Assembly: GCA_027922465.2 (NCBI GenBank)
Contig: BQMF02000027.1
Span: forward strand, 620,001 to 684,000
Reading direction: 5' to 3'
Length of the DNA stretch: 64,000 bases
Source: Turritopsis dohrnii
Taxonomy: Eukaryota; Cnidaria; Hydrozoa; Anthoathecata; Oceaniidae
The translations under genes and the position numbers were made by a program. Position 1 is the stretch's first letter, and each line of letters opens with the position of its first letter. The notes beneath the pieces are model-generated. The model was not told the origin of the DNA and ran no database searches. It saw only the letters and a list, made by a program, of their open reading frames with translations. Positions 43,802 to 56,712 of this stretch are shown here, one piece after another.

Positions 43802-46465
43802 ATGATCCAAGTCTTGGGTATACTAGTTGCTGTGATTGCCAGTTCAATTATACTTCGAACATATTTGACGCATATTTATCGCAATTTGTGTGGAAATCCG
43901 CCGGGACCAATCCCGATTCCAGTGATCGGAAATCTTCACCAACTTGGCATCATGGCACACGAGCATTTACGTGTTTTATCGCAAACATATGGCAACGTTA
44001 TGAGGATTCTGATTGGATCAGAGTTAGCAATTGTTGTTAGTGGAACTGAAGAAGTTTTAGAAGGTCTGGTGTCGAAAGGTGTAGAATTTGCCGGCAGACC
44101 GATGACGTATACCCTTAGTTTGACAAGTTCTGGCGGGAAAGGTATGTCACATGTCACACAGGCTGTCCAATTACATAAAACTTCTTTAGAAAATTTTATT
44201 CAAAACTTCAGGTTAATTTCAGCTTGAAGTGTAAACAACATGTGGCGTATAATGCAACGTGATAGCAGTGGGCGTTCTCTGTGACACTCAGAGGAACGCC
44301 CTTCATTGGTCTAGCGAATGCTATATTATACCACCGAAAATTTCAGTAGAAAATCTTTGCCGGAAAAATGGTATAACGAACAGGCAAGGGTTTGAGAGTT
44401 TGAAGTTGTTTTCAATACATTCATCTGCAGTAAAATGGCTTCTTAAATGAACAGGGGTGCAAAACTTGTCATATCCTTTGGTTTCCATTCTAACAACGAT
44501 CATAAACAGCTACAGTTTTACTTGTAATGCAATTTCTTTTGAACATCTGGTATAAAACTATGTACAATAGGCTCTTTTTAAAATACATTTTTTTACTTTT
44601 TCGGGCAGTTTATCATTGGTGAATTTCTTTGCTTCAGGGATTGCATTTGCGGATTACAGTCCAAGATGGCGGTTTTTCCGGAAAATTGGCCATTCTTCTA
44701 TGAAAATGTATGGCGAAGGTATAAAAACGATTGAAGAGTTAGTCTCCAAAGAAAGTTTGAAATTACACAAGAGATTATGCGAGCAGTTGGCAACACCCAT
44801 CGATTTGCATCACGAATTAGGTAAACCAATAATTACAGTACAACCAAATAGTTTCAGCAAAGACATTTTGGACAATTGTGACATAAAAAAAGACCTTCCA
44901 ATTTCATAGCAACAGCAAAGCAAAAACATACCAATGATACGTTTGTCTGACAAACCGTTACCTTCAGACTTAACTTGTGAAATGTGTCTCGGTTAGTAAG
45001 GGTAAGACCTCGTTTGTTCAAATATTTGAGTGCTTTCAACTTATTATTGTAGCGGCGACGATTTGTCAGATGAACGTACTCTTGATGATATCTTCTCAAC
45101 GGAAAGGGAAGGTTTCTGTGAGAAAATCAAATACATGATCTTGTACTGTTTCGTCTTGATAGGGTTAGCAGTATGTAACGTCGTATCTGCAATGATTTTT
45201 GGAAAACATTACGACCTGTCCGATCCAGAATTTCAAGATTTGATCAAGTCTAGCACATTGTTCGTAAGAGGTTTTGAATACGATAGTTTCATCGATGTTT
45301 TTCCAGTACTACGATTTCTGCCAAACAAAAGAATAAAAACCATCAAATACGCCCTAAGTTTACGTAACCCGATCATCCGGAAAAACCTCCAGCATCATAA
45401 AGATACGTTTACACCTGAAACAAAAAAGAGCGATTTAGCATATGCTTTGTTGTCAGCTTTGCGTGAGGCCACGGAACAAAACGAACAGACGCAACATTAT
45501 TTGACAGATGAACTATTGACGGCGGTTCTTGATGATATGATCGGAGCGGGATCAGAAACAACATTAACAGTTCTTCGATGGGCGATAGTATATTTAGTTA
45601 ATGCGCCCGAAGTGCAGGAAAATTGTTTTCAGGAAATACGGAAGGTCGTTGGAAGGAATCGTTTAACGACATTAGCAGATAGATCTTTACTCCCTTATAT
45701 TGATGCTTTCATTCACGAAACGTTGCGAATGAGTTCGATTGCGCCCTTAGCAGTTCCTCATAAAACCACCTGCAACACATCAATAGGCGGATATAAGGTT
45801 CCAAAAAATACACAGGTAAGCGCTTCTTTGTACTTACTACCATACAATAAGACACTGTCTTTTATGAAAGCAATCAGTCTTCAGTTATTCCTTTGCGTTA
45901 AACGATCTTTTGAAAAAATAATTATTAGATAACGCAGTTTCTTTGAGTTCGCCAAGAACATCCTTTACAGGTTTTTATGTTATTCATTGTTTCACTGAAC
46001 CTATGGGGCAAATTTGTTGCAAAGTCAATGCGAAGGAGTGCATTTCTATAGAAATAGACATACTATTTCAATAATAATACTCTTCATCACAGTGACCTTT
46101 TTACGATTTTTACACAATTCGCAACTCGCGTTTCATTATTTTAGGTGATCTTCAATCTGTATGCGCTACACCGAAGTAAAAAAGATTGGGTGGACCCGTT
46201 TAAATTCGATCCAACTCGTTTTCTTGACGTCAATGGAAAATTAGTTCCGCCTGGCCATCACAAAGCCTATTTACCATTTTCGGCTGGAAGGCGTATATGC
46301 TTGGCGGAGTCCTTGGCAAAAATGGAGATCTTTCTAGTTGTCAGTCAATTAATTTCTACGTTTAAATTTCTAACGGCGCCGGGACATCCTATGCCGAGCA
46401 TGATTGGCGTACCAGGGCTGTTTTTAAGTCCCGCACCGCATAAAATTTCTATCGAAAAAAGATAA
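43802..46465 (+). CDS. Cytochrome P450, CYP2-clan type, complete, 4 exons
   Basis: Haem-thiolate monooxygenase, expected in the ER membrane with P450 reductase; substrate unknown. Exons 43802-44141, 44638-44820, 45163-45815 and 46145-46465 join in phase to 498 residues, normal for the family. An N-terminal membrane segment (VLGILVAVIASSIIL) leads to the proline hinge PPGPIPIPVIGN. Then come WRFFRKIGH (C helix), NVVSAMIFG, the I-helix oxygen-binding motif AGSET (303-307), the K-helix ExxR as ETLR (360-363), the FDPTRF region and the haem loop FSAGRRICLAE with cysteine 444. The usual Gly after Cys-x is Ala here, which is tolerated in many P450s. A likely acceptor (tttttgcag) just upstream of the ATG suggests a non-coding first exon. 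It resembles CYP17/CYP1-like enzymes; the subfamily cannot be fixed by eye. Confidence 0.93.
46006..46115 (+). mobile_element. Short hairpin MITE, copy 3, inside P450 intron 3
   Basis: The core tgcgaaggagtgcatttcta...ctcttcatcacagtgac matches the family; ends degraded. It lies 30 bp before the acceptor of P450 exon 4. Confidence 0.7.
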
Positions 46466-46516
46466 GAGAGTAATAGGGTTTTTTCTAAATGTTATTGGCT
46501 TATTTTTTATCATAGC

Positions 46517-46522
46517 AATAAA
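46517..46522 (+). terminator. Candidate polyadenylation signal AATAAA of the P450 gene
   Basis: AATAAA 52 bases after the stop codon. Plausible by position; not proven. Confidence 0.4.
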
Positions 46523-46830
46523 TATGACTCGAATTAAATTGACATGAAGTAAATTATTCTCTTCTTTTTCAAATAGACCATAGTTATTGAGCAATGATTT
46601 ATGGTTGCAGACACACACCTTTTTGATCTTGTTATTACACCTAGCCTCGTTTTCATGTTTTTTATTGTTTCACAAAAAATTGTGTTGTGTTATCCCATCG
46701 TTCAAAACCCCTTCGTCAGATTGATTATACTCTCTTCAACTCTCTACCAAAAGTTTCGTAAACAAAATCCCTCCATATACATACTAAACAATTAACAACA
46801 TTGGATCACAATAATCCACTATTATAAAAA

Positions 46831-46952
46831 CCCAGTCGGCAAAATCGCCAAAAAGTTGCTGTGACGAAGAGAATTCTTATTGAATTTGTGTGCATATTTA
46901 CATAGAAATGCACTCCTTCGCAGAGATTTTTTTGAAAAATGTGCCGGCTGGG
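46831..46952 (-). mobile_element. Short hairpin MITE, copy 4, intact termini
   Basis: CCCAGTCGGC at the left and GCCGGCTGGG at the right are inverted repeats and define the family termini. The core is in opposite orientation to copies 2, 3 and 5. Confidence 0.75.
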
Positions 46953-48429
46953 AAATTGAGTAAACAAAATGCCACTTGGGAGGTTTGCAAACCAAAATAT
47001 AAAAGCCCCGGGTTTATACTCATAAAAATTCAAATTTAAGTTCTTCCGGGTCACAACTATGTCACAAATTATGTCTTTTACCGTTTTTGCATTCAGTGAT
47101 GATCAAATTCTTGTTAAAACGTTTTTTTCCAAACAATATCCGAAACACTGGTTGACAAGGACGTTATAGTCTATCGCAGGGTTCGTCGACTACATTGCTG
47201 ATGTCGCCTGTGATCTCTATCGATGTGTTGAGAGGTTTGTACATCACCACAGAGACAGCATGAGTTGTTGTGAAAAGTAATGCATAATGTTGGCATAACG
47301 GCTGGGCAAACTCTTCCGGGGGTATTTACACGGGGGCAATGGTCTGGGGAGCAATTTTCCAATTGTCTAGGGCCGGAATGCTGGGAACAGTGACATTTGA
47401 TGCTTCATAACACAACAAAAGATATTTCTATTCTTGCGCTCACGACGAAAGCCATAAGATAAAACAAAGCTTTGAATAAATAGTTAGACCAATTAACTTA
47501 AACAAGTTTGATGTCTTAAAGCGCTTTTATTCTAAGAACATCAATAAGAATACTGAGCATGAAGTAGGCGAAAGGTAAGCACATTCTACATGAAAAGAGA
47601 AAGAGAAAAAGAAAAAGAAAAAGCTTTTTCAATCATTCAGGACTCACTTTAAGGATCATGAAGTATGGTGTAATTATTAGATCCATTTTATAAGCTGTGT
47701 CGTGCAGAGTTCGGCTCGGCACAGCTTATAAAAACAATGTTCAGCCTTGCAAAACCGAGTCGAACTGAGCCGAACCGAGCCGCACGCCTCAGCACGACTC
47801 GGTTTGATTGTTTAAAACCAAATACCGAGCTGAGTCGAACTCAGAAAAAATTTAATGAGTTCCACTTACAAAATAGACCTTAGTGTTAGTGAAAAAAACA
47901 GCAATTTGCTACGTGAAACATAATATTAAAAGTTGTATCTGTTTTATTTAAATATGTTTCATAATCTCTGTGATACAACGACATGTCATTAGTGCACATT
48001 CCGATGAGCAGTACGCACTGCATACACACCAAATTTCAATAATCTTTTTTAAAAAAATGAAAAAATTATTCAAGCAATTTCTTCGCATTTCGGGGGTTGA
48101 TAGAGAAATGGGAACAATTGAATTATCCCAAAGTTTGGTGCACTGAAGAAAGTACAAAGAAAACAATCACCAATGATATAGTTAGAAATTTAAAGAGGAG
48201 GAATGAAGTGTGATGACGAAGAGCACGGTGAAAATAAAGAAGAGAAGATGTATGTTCCCGTGAAGACGTAGAAGATGAGCTTGAGATTAGAAAATACCTC
48301 ATTACGAAAAAAGGTTGATCAGCTCGGTAAAAATATTGATGGCAACAGGTTAACGGATGAGATGAATTTTCAAGATGACATGTAAGGTACTTCTTCATTG
48401 CAGTCTTCTCAGGTATATATTATCCAATT
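46953..48429. other. Intergenic region with simple repeats
   Basis: Contains a (gaaaaa)n stretch near 47592-47622 and the GC-rich block at 47690-47850. No gene supported. Confidence 0.3.
47690..47850. repeat. GC-rich block of gagc/cgag words with a 10-bp hairpin
   Basis: ATAAGCTGTG (47690-47699) pairs perfectly with CACAGCTTAT (47720-47729). Next come repeated variants of gagtcgaactgagccgaacc and their reverse. Probably a degraded inverted-repeat element. Confidence 0.5.
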
Positions 48430-48548
48430 CCTAGTGGAAAAATTTGTTGAAAATCACTGCGAAGGAGTGCATTTTTAAAGAAATATGCACACTATTCCAA
48501 TACAAATGCTCTTTGTCGCAGTGACTTTCTTGTGATTTTGTCCGCGGG
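48430..48548 (+). mobile_element. Short hairpin MITE, copy 5
   Basis: The core cactgcgaaggagtgcattt...gctctttgtcgcagtgac matches the family. Confidence 0.75.
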
Positions 48549-49256
48549 TTTTTATTATATACTTTCAAGTATACAAAATGTATTTGAAGGATTTATATGT
48601 AGTGGTAACAAATAGTTTCAATAGTGCTTTGGGAAAGTTTTTTGCGATTTTTTTTAGGACGATGATGAATTTGCAGTATAAGGATTTTTGATTAACAGAT
48701 AACGTAAAATCGATTCCCCAATTGTATTTTTGATGATGATAATAGCCAGTAAGCAACTTCTTGTGTCATAATTTTTTCCCTTGCAATCTCAACAAAAACA
48801 TAATGGAAGTAACAAGGGAGCGCAACAATCACCCAAACCTGTCATGCATGTACCATGGCAACAGCAGATTTCTCTATAATACTAGCATGTAGCTTTAGCT
48901 AAAAATGCCCCCGCGCTCAAGCATTCCAATTTATACAGACAGGAAGCTATACATTAACAGCGGAAACGAAAACAAGTTTTTGGCCGAAAAAAAATGTTTG
49001 GGTCGATTTGGGACCTGATATGAGGCGAAGTTATATGCTTAAATATTTCGACAAAATCAGTTTTTGGCATTTCAAAACGAACTTGCAATATGCAAACCAA
49101 ACTTAAACAGATGAAAATATGCACAAAACTTTGTTACTTTTTGTTATCTCTTAGGTCTAAGTTACACTGATGCTAATATACTTTTCAAAAAGTGTAAATA
49201 AGGCTTAACAAGAGAAATGTGTGAATTGAAACCATGGATACATATTTTATAATTTT

Positions 49257-50921
49257 TGGATTTCTGCGAAAGCAAGAAATACCTTAAAACCGGCTTTGGT
49301 TTTTCTTCTTTTTCTTACTGTCCAAACCTAGCGGTTTTTTGAAATCTCGTGCGAATGTTTACACGAAACCAACACCACGCATTTCAGTCAAAGAAACTCA
49401 CAACAATGAACCGACAGGATACGAAAGTATCTTTAGTCAGTATTTAATGGATTTAATGTAAAGAAGATCCTCACTTCCATAACTGAAGATGAAGAATGAT
49501 ATATCTAGCATTAATTTATTATTATCTTGAAATGATTCAATGATGATCATTCGTTTCCAAGGAAAAGTTTTTAATGTTTAGAAACAGAGCGAAAAAGGTA
49601 TGCCTTTGTTTTTGAGATTAAATGTCTGAGATTGTTTCTAAAAAAAGATGGTTGTTTGTTTCATGTGTGGGCTTTTTAGGCTGTGGATACGTACTGCTCA
49701 GCTTACTGTCCTCCTCAGCTCCATCATTAAAAATGTGTGTCAACTCTGTACCACACTTTTAATGTTTGATGCTAATGTTTATGTTTTAATGCTTGATCAG
49801 TTTTTAAGTTTTATATACTGCCAATGTCCTTTATTACAAATAGCCTTTCCTAATCACAATAGCAAATTGAAACATCTTAATGCAATACACCAGTACATCT
49901 CGAAACAAACAAAGAAAATTTTCCTTTCAGTTATAAAATTGTGTGTGGTGAGTTTAGAGCTTAGGTATTTATTTTTAATGATCAAAATTTTGGTTTACTT
50001 TTGTGTTTGCAATATTGGGAATTATGTACGTAATTAAGTACATGCACATGTTAAGTGTTTAAAGAAAATGATTTACGTACGTAACCACTGTGATATCTGA
50101 AAAGTTTAATATGAACTTAATCTTGTTCTGCATCCCCAAAAGAAGGGATGTTTTATGTCATTCAGATGTAATTAAGTTTATCGGTGGTGTATATATATAT
50201 GAAATGAAGTTTCGCATAGTGTCCAGTGGCGGATCTAGAGGTATGTCGAAATTTGTGTAGGAGAGTGTTAGCCATCTAACCATAAAAGAAAAGCGTTCAA
50301 ATAATCCCGTTGGTAATATAAATTGAATTCGCAAATTATGTTAATGCTCTCCTACACAAATTTCGACATACCTCTAGATCCGCCACTGGTGTCAATAACA
50401 ATTTTGCAATGCCCTGAGGTGCATATGTAATCAGAAACGTAATGTTATTTTCAACTTCCCTTATTTTCAAAAAAAAAAATTTTAAACAGGTCATATATGT
50501 CAACTTAGATCAAGAATGTAAGTGCATTTCATATTGTTTATCAATGTAAGTTATATATAAATATATGCTGATTTTCTTTAGTCTATATGAATGTATTTTG
50601 CATACCCACAATTGATGTGTACTTGGAAAAATGTTTTGAGTTTATGAGTTACGAGCATACTCATTAGGATATCTGAAAGGATCAATATATTGTTGATATT
50701 AATTGTATTAATAAATATATCATTCAGTTTATTGACAGTATATACATTATAAGAAAGTTTCGCATTGTGTCAATTATACATGCCTGGGAATGTAATATAT
50801 ATTGTAGAAATTCTTCCACCATTCAATGATTCAAAATCATTCAAGTTTCAAGAAAGTTGTTATAGTATTTCATTTTTCAGCTGACTTTGCAGAAATCCTT
50901 CTGCCCGTAAGGGCATCTTGT
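49257..50921 (+). mobile_element. Helentron/HINE-like element, copy F (forward)
   Basis: Begins TGGATTTCTGCG and ends GCAGAAATCC, then the hairpin region ctgcccgtaagggca, then TCTTGT. It lies in the outer element between ttttataat and ttataatt, a 7-bp overlap (ttataat) that may be a duplication or extra 5' sequence. It contains the 165-bp MITE at 50224-50388. A 129-residue frame inside (49648-50037) is not shared by other copies and is not taken as a gene. Confidence 0.7.
50224..50388. mobile_element. 165-bp hAT-like MITE with 5-bp GTGTC duplication
   Basis: CAGTGGCGGATCTAGAGGTA and about 20 further bases are perfectly inverted at the two ends. GTGTC stands on both sides (50219-50223, 50389-50393). 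Related copies show the empty site ...attgtgtcag (60073) and ...cattgtgtcaatt (50766), so the duplication is verified by comparison. Five-base duplications are known in the hAT5 group. Confidence 0.85.
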
Positions 50922-51367
50922 TATAATTAAAATAAGATTTGTTAAAAACATTCTGTAAGAGCCAAAAAAAAAGAAACTTTTTCAAAAAAAAAAATTAAAG
51001 TGAAAAATCCATTGCGTTTCAAACTTTGATTTAAAACAAAAAATAGCCAAAGTTTACATAAAAAAAAACAAGAAAAAAATATATAGGTTTTATTGGTCAT
51101 GATCACACTAGGTTTGGAAGACAGTCAAAGAAGAAAAACACGAAGAACGACAATTTGTAATATGGCTTTCTTTTATACACAGAAATTCAATTAAAGTCTT
51201 TTGAAGGTAAGATCCGCCAAAAATCAGTGCATTAAACAAAATTATTGAAAGAAAAATTTAGAGTTATATACAAAAATAAAATGCATGGTTGGCAAAATTT
51301 CGGATATCAAGCTGTGCTTCAAAATCCTTGTTGTTCACTTCACTAAAACAACACAAAAGTAACACGA

Positions 51368-52589
51368 ACAAGATGCCCTACCGGGCAGAAGGATTTCTGC
51401 AAGCTTTGCTGCTGAAAATGAAACAAAAATGCAACACGAGCAGCCTAGATTCGTCCTGCTAAACTAAAACAGTCACATCATTCAACTCGAGAAGCATCAG
51501 CATTAAATCAACAAAAATGTTGATGCGATTGACAATGTTCGTCAAGAAAGTCAGTCTACATTAACGGAAAAAAGAGGCTTTTCTTTATGCTACGGTAGAG
51601 ATTATTTATGAAGATCTATTGGTACGAATAAGCGGAATGATTGTTACTGGATATTTGCCACCCACGTACTCCAAAAAGTGCATTGACACAATACGAAACT
51701 CTAATTTAACCACATCAAACATAATGAATTCTATAAAAAAATTCTGTGTATACTGGCGGCAACCAATACATCATTTGGACAGCACAATAATTATATAAAG
51801 TTTCTACATTGATCTCCTCAGGATGAAAAAGATATGTATATAATATCACAATAATTGTTACTTGGAAATTAAAATTCATATCTAATCTAAAAGTTAAAAA
51901 AAACAACATACATAGGGAGCAAAGAGATATGGTGATATAGCCAGAATACATCCAAACATTGCTAGTAAATATAGTATAAATAGCTGTATTATTAGAGTAA
52001 TTATGTTGGTGATGCTGGGGGGAGCAGCTGAAAGGAAGCTAAGCTGAGCTTTAAGAATCCAAAAGCTTCTAAAAATTGACTTCAGACATGCGTACACATA
52101 CAAATACACAAAGGTCTTTCATATTTAAAAAGGCTTGGAGCAAAAATAAAACAAGAAATACCTTTTCTTCCACACCATGTATTGGCATTGTTTTCATATT
52201 TTAAACTTCAAGAAAACTTCTTTAAAAACTCCGAATAACCACGCTGTAATTTAATTTTGTGAACATGACAAGTTCCCAACAGTAATGCAATTCTTTATAT
52301 AAAATTATAAGCTGTATTAACTTCTTTTAAATCCATATTTTCATCAAAGAAACTTTTAGCAAACTACACACGTTTTTTCGCTGCCATTTTTAAAACGTTT
52401 TGAAGACGATCACATGGCATGGCGAAAATCAGCCAATGAACTATCGCTATTGAAGTTAAGGTGGCTAAATTAACACCCTTTCTTAGTAGTCGGGCATTAT
52501 GCGCCAATGACGGTACAGACGGCTTTTCTATCGACCAATGAAATTCGAGAAACAAATATGCGCCGGTTTGGACAGGATGAAAAAAAAAA
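51368..52589 (-). mobile_element. Helentron/HINE-like element, copy A
   Basis: In plus coordinates it begins ACAAGATGCCCTACCGGGCA (3' hairpin end), then GGATTTCTGC. Its other end is cut off in a poly-A run where copy B begins at once, a head-to-tail junction. The 1.2-kb body is shared with copies B and C. Non-coding. Confidence 0.75.
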
Positions 52590-53878
52590 AACAAGATGCC
52601 CTACCGGGCAGAAGGATTTCTGCAAGCTTTGCTGCTGAAAATGCCACAAAAATGCAACACTAGCACACTAGTCCTGCAAAACTAAGACAGTCACATCATT
52701 CAGCTCGAGAAGCATCAGCATTAAATAAACAAAAATATTGATGCGACTGACAATGTTCGTCAAGAAAGTCAGCCTACCATAACATAAAAAAAGGCTTTTC
52801 TTTATGCTATCGCGGAGATCATTTATGAAGATCTGTTTTTTTGTACGAATAAGTTGAATGATTGTTACTGGATATTTGCCACCCACGTACTCCAAAAAAG
52901 TGCATCAACACAATACGAAACTTTAATTTAAGCACATTAAATATAACGAATCATATAAAAAGATTGTGTTTACTGGCGGTAACCAACATATCGTTTGGGC
53001 AGCACAAACTAATATATATATATATATAACGTTTCTATATTGATCTCCTCAGAATGAAAAATATAAATATCACAATAATAATTACTTAGAAATTAAAGCT
53101 CATATCTAATCTAATTTAAAAAAAATACAACATACGTAGGGAGAAAAGACATAAGCTGATATAGCCAGAATACATCCAAAAACTGCTAATAAATATAGTA
53201 TAAATAGCTGTATAAAGTGCATTATGTTATGTTGGTGATGTTGAGGAGGAGAGCTGAAAGGAAGCTAAGCTGAGCTTTAAAAATCCAAAAGCTTCTAAAA
53301 ATTGACTTCAAACATGCATACACATACAAAAGGTCTTTCATACGAAGGTCTTTCATATTTAAAAAGGCTTGGAGCAAAAATAAAACAAGAAATACCTTTT
53401 CTCCCACACACACCATCCATGTATTGGCACTGTTTTCATATTTTAAACTTCAAGAAAACTTCTTTCAAAAAACAGAATAACCACACTGTAATTTAATTTT
53501 GTGAACATGATAAGTTCCCAACAGTAATGCAATTCTTTATATAAAATTATAAGCTGTATTAACTTCTTTTAAAGCCATATTTCCATCAAAGAAACTTTTA
53601 GCAAACTACACACGTTCTTTCGCTGCCATTTTAAAAACGTTTTGTGGACGATCACATGGCGAAAATCAGCCAATGAACTATCGCTATTTAAGTGGCGGTG
53701 GCTAAATTAGCACCCTTTCGTAGAAATCGGGCATTATGCACCAATGACAATTAAGACGGCTTTTTTATGAACCAATGAAATTTAAGAAACAAAAATGCGT
53801 AGGTTTGGACAGTAGATGAAAAAAAACGAAGAAAAACACGGACGATCGTAAAGTATTTCTTGCTTACGCAGAAATCCA
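52590..53878 (-). mobile_element. Helentron/HINE-like element, copy B
   Basis: Starts ACAAGATGCCC directly after copy A and ends cttgcttacgcagaaatcca, the full inverted partner of GGATTTCTGC. Together A and B occupy one site in the outer element: ...aagtaacac | aaaaatgtctaag, against the empty aaataacataaaaaatgtgtaag in the 29-kb copy, with no duplication. Confidence 0.78.
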
Positions 53879-53933
53879 AAAATGTCTAAGTAATTTTAGC
53901 ATACGATCTTCCTAAATAACATAGTATAATATA

Positions 53934-55154
53934 ACAAGATGCCCTACCGGGCAGAAGGATTTCTGCAAGCTTTGCTGCTGAAAATGCCACAAAAATGCAA
54001 CACTAGCACACTAGTCCTGCAAAACTAAGACAGTCACATCATTCAGCTCGAGAAGCATCAGCATTAAATAAACAAAAATATTGATGCGACTGACAATGTT
54101 CGTCAAGAAAGTCAGCCTACCATAACATAAAAAAGGGGCTTTTCTTTATGCTATCGCAGAGATCATTTATGAAGATCTATTTTTTTGTACGAATAAGCTG
54201 AATGATTGTTACTGGATATTTGCCACCCACGTACTCCAAAAAAGTGCATTGACACAATACGAAACTTTAATTTAACCACATTAAATATAACGAATCCTAT
54301 AAAAAGATTGTGTATACTGGCGGTAACCAACATATCGTTTGGGCAGCACAAACTAATATATAAAGTTTCTATATTGATCTTCTCAGAATGAAAAATATAA
54401 ATATCACAATAATAATTACTTACAAATTAAAGCTCATATCTAATCTAAAAGTTAAAAAAATACAACATACGTAGGGAGAAAAGAGATAAGCTGATATAGC
54501 CAGAATACATCCAAAAATTGCTACTAAATATAGTATAAATAGCTGTATAAAGTGCATATGTTGGTGATGTTGGGGAGGAGCTGAAAGGAAGCTAAGCTGA
54601 GCTTTAAAAATCCAAAAGCTTCTAAAAATTGACTTCAAACATGCATACACATACAAAATACACGAAGGTCTTTCATATTTAAAAAGGCTTGGAGCAAAAA
54701 TAAAACAAGAAATACCTTTTCTTCTTCCACACACCATGTATATATTGGCACTGTTTTCATATTTTAAACTTCAAGAAAACTTCTTTCAAAAAACAGAATA
54801 ACCACACTGTTATTTAATTTTGTGAACATGATAAGTTCCCAACAGTAATGCAATTCTTTATATAAAATTATAAGCTGTATTAACTTCTTTTAAAGCCATA
54901 TTTCCATCAAAGAAACTTTTAGCAAACTACACACGTTCTTTCGCTGCCATTTTTAAAACGTTTTGTGGACGATCACATGGCACGGCGAAAATCAGCCAAT
55001 AAACTATCGCTATTTAAGTGGAGGTGGCTAAATTAGCACCCTTTCGTAGAAATCGGGCATTATGCACCAATGACAATTAAGACGGCTTTTTTATGAACCA
55101 ATGAAATTTAAGAAACAAAAATGCGTAGGTTTGGACAGTAAGATGAAAAAACAG
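53934..55154 (-). mobile_element. Helentron/HINE-like element, copy C
   Basis: Nearly identical to copy B over about 1.2 kb. It lacks the far terminus and runs into copy D, as A runs into B. The left junction is tataatata | ACAAGATGCCC. Confidence 0.78.
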
Positions 55155-56712
55155 ACAAGATGCCCTTGCAGGCATAAGGATTTCTGCAAAATCAGCTGAA
55201 GTATGAAAAAAGAAAGACTACGACATTCTTGAAATTTAAGAAAAGTTTAATCCGCAATATATATTTATTAAATTTCTGATCATGTACTCCCCAAAAATCT
55301 GGAAAAACATAATTGCCACTATGCAAAACTTCATACCAATAAACATCAATAAACTTGATTATATCTGAATGACATGTGTTATTTTGTTGGTACGAAATGA
55401 TATTAAGGATTCAGTGATCAATTCAGATAAGACAATGAGTATGCATGTAAGTCAATGTAAATGTTATGAATTTAATATGTATTATCAATCTTCCTAACAG
55501 AATTCCTAAGGACAAAAAGGAACGCATAGATTTTAATGATACGAAATACATCCATATACATACAAAATCAACATACATAACTGAAAATTAAACTTAAAAA
55601 CTTAGAAACTTAAAAAAACATTAAATTTTTAATTACGTACACACCCCAGGAAATTATTAAAGCATAGCTGACACAATATGAAACTTACGTTAACTGCCAA
55701 TAAACTTAATGAACAAAAGAACAATAAATTTAAATAGATGCTGTAAGATATCACAGTGATTACGTAAGTCTTTCAATATATACGGTCAATCATCCTAATA
55801 ACGAAAAGACTTCCCAAACAAAAAAAAGTAAACAAAGATTTGGATTATGTAAATATGTGATCCAAATTAGCAAACATAACTGAAAGCAGTTAAAATTTAC
55901 TGACAGTCGAGATAAGTTTCCTATTTGCTATCGTAAATAGGAAGTCTCATTCCTAATTAAGGGCATTGATAATAATACAAGCCAAGAACTATACAAGTAA
56001 ATACGCTAACATATAGCTACAGAAATATCACACATAAAATGATGCAGGAGAGGTTAGACAGATATTCTTGTTGTTGGAGCTGAAGAGGAAACTGAGCTGA
56101 GCTGTACGTATCCAGAACTTAAATGGCATTATTGCAGCCCACAGGTGAAACAAACGAGCTTTTGTATTTAGAAAAGCTTAAAAGAATACCAGACATTTTC
56201 AAAAAAAAACAAAAACCTTTCCTTTTGACACACTGTTTTTATAAAACATTGAGAACTTGTTTTTAAAAAAGAATGAACGTAGTAGAATTTTTGTAAGATA
56301 ATCATCAGTACCCTCTACCCTCTACTCTCGGTCTTGGAACTGTAAATCTATTCAACATTGATCAATCAGCTTTTGGAAGTTTCTTCGGTCACGCTGTAGT
56401 GTACCATTATGCGAACGGCGTGCAAATGTAAGTCGAAAAATACCCGGATGATCACATGGCAGAAATTCAAGCCAATAAACTAGCGCTATTAAAGTTAATT
56501 AGCACCCTTTCGTAATAGTGGCGCTTCATGCACCAATAAACATTGACACGCCATTTGTATGAACCAATGAAATTCGAGAAACAAATATGCGCCGGTTTGG
56601 ACAGTAAGATGAAAACAGAAAAACACGGACGATCGTAAAGTATTTCTTGCTTACGCAGAAATCCAAAAAACACGGACGATCGTAAAGTATTTCTTGCTTA
56701 CGCAGAAATCCA
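55155..56712 (-). mobile_element. Helentron/HINE-like element, copy D (longer, diverged body)
   Basis: Starts ACAAGATGCCCTTGCAGGCA and ends in two tandem copies of acggacgatcgtaaagtatt...gcagaaatcc (56622-56664, 56665-56711). C plus D sit at tataatata | ataataaat; joining these gives exactly the empty site of the 29-kb copy. So there is no duplication and the target is A|A (T|T on the element strand). The body matches the SIRT6 intron copy E rather than A-C. Confidence 0.78.

Noticed and set aside
49648..50037. 129-residue open frame
   Set aside because: Lies in a Helentron-like copy and is not kept open in the related copies; hydrophobic AT-rich translation.
54420..54737. 105-residue minus-strand frame, also seen in shorter form in copies A and B
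   Set aside because: Repeated only because the element is repeated; length and frame differ between copies, with no domain.
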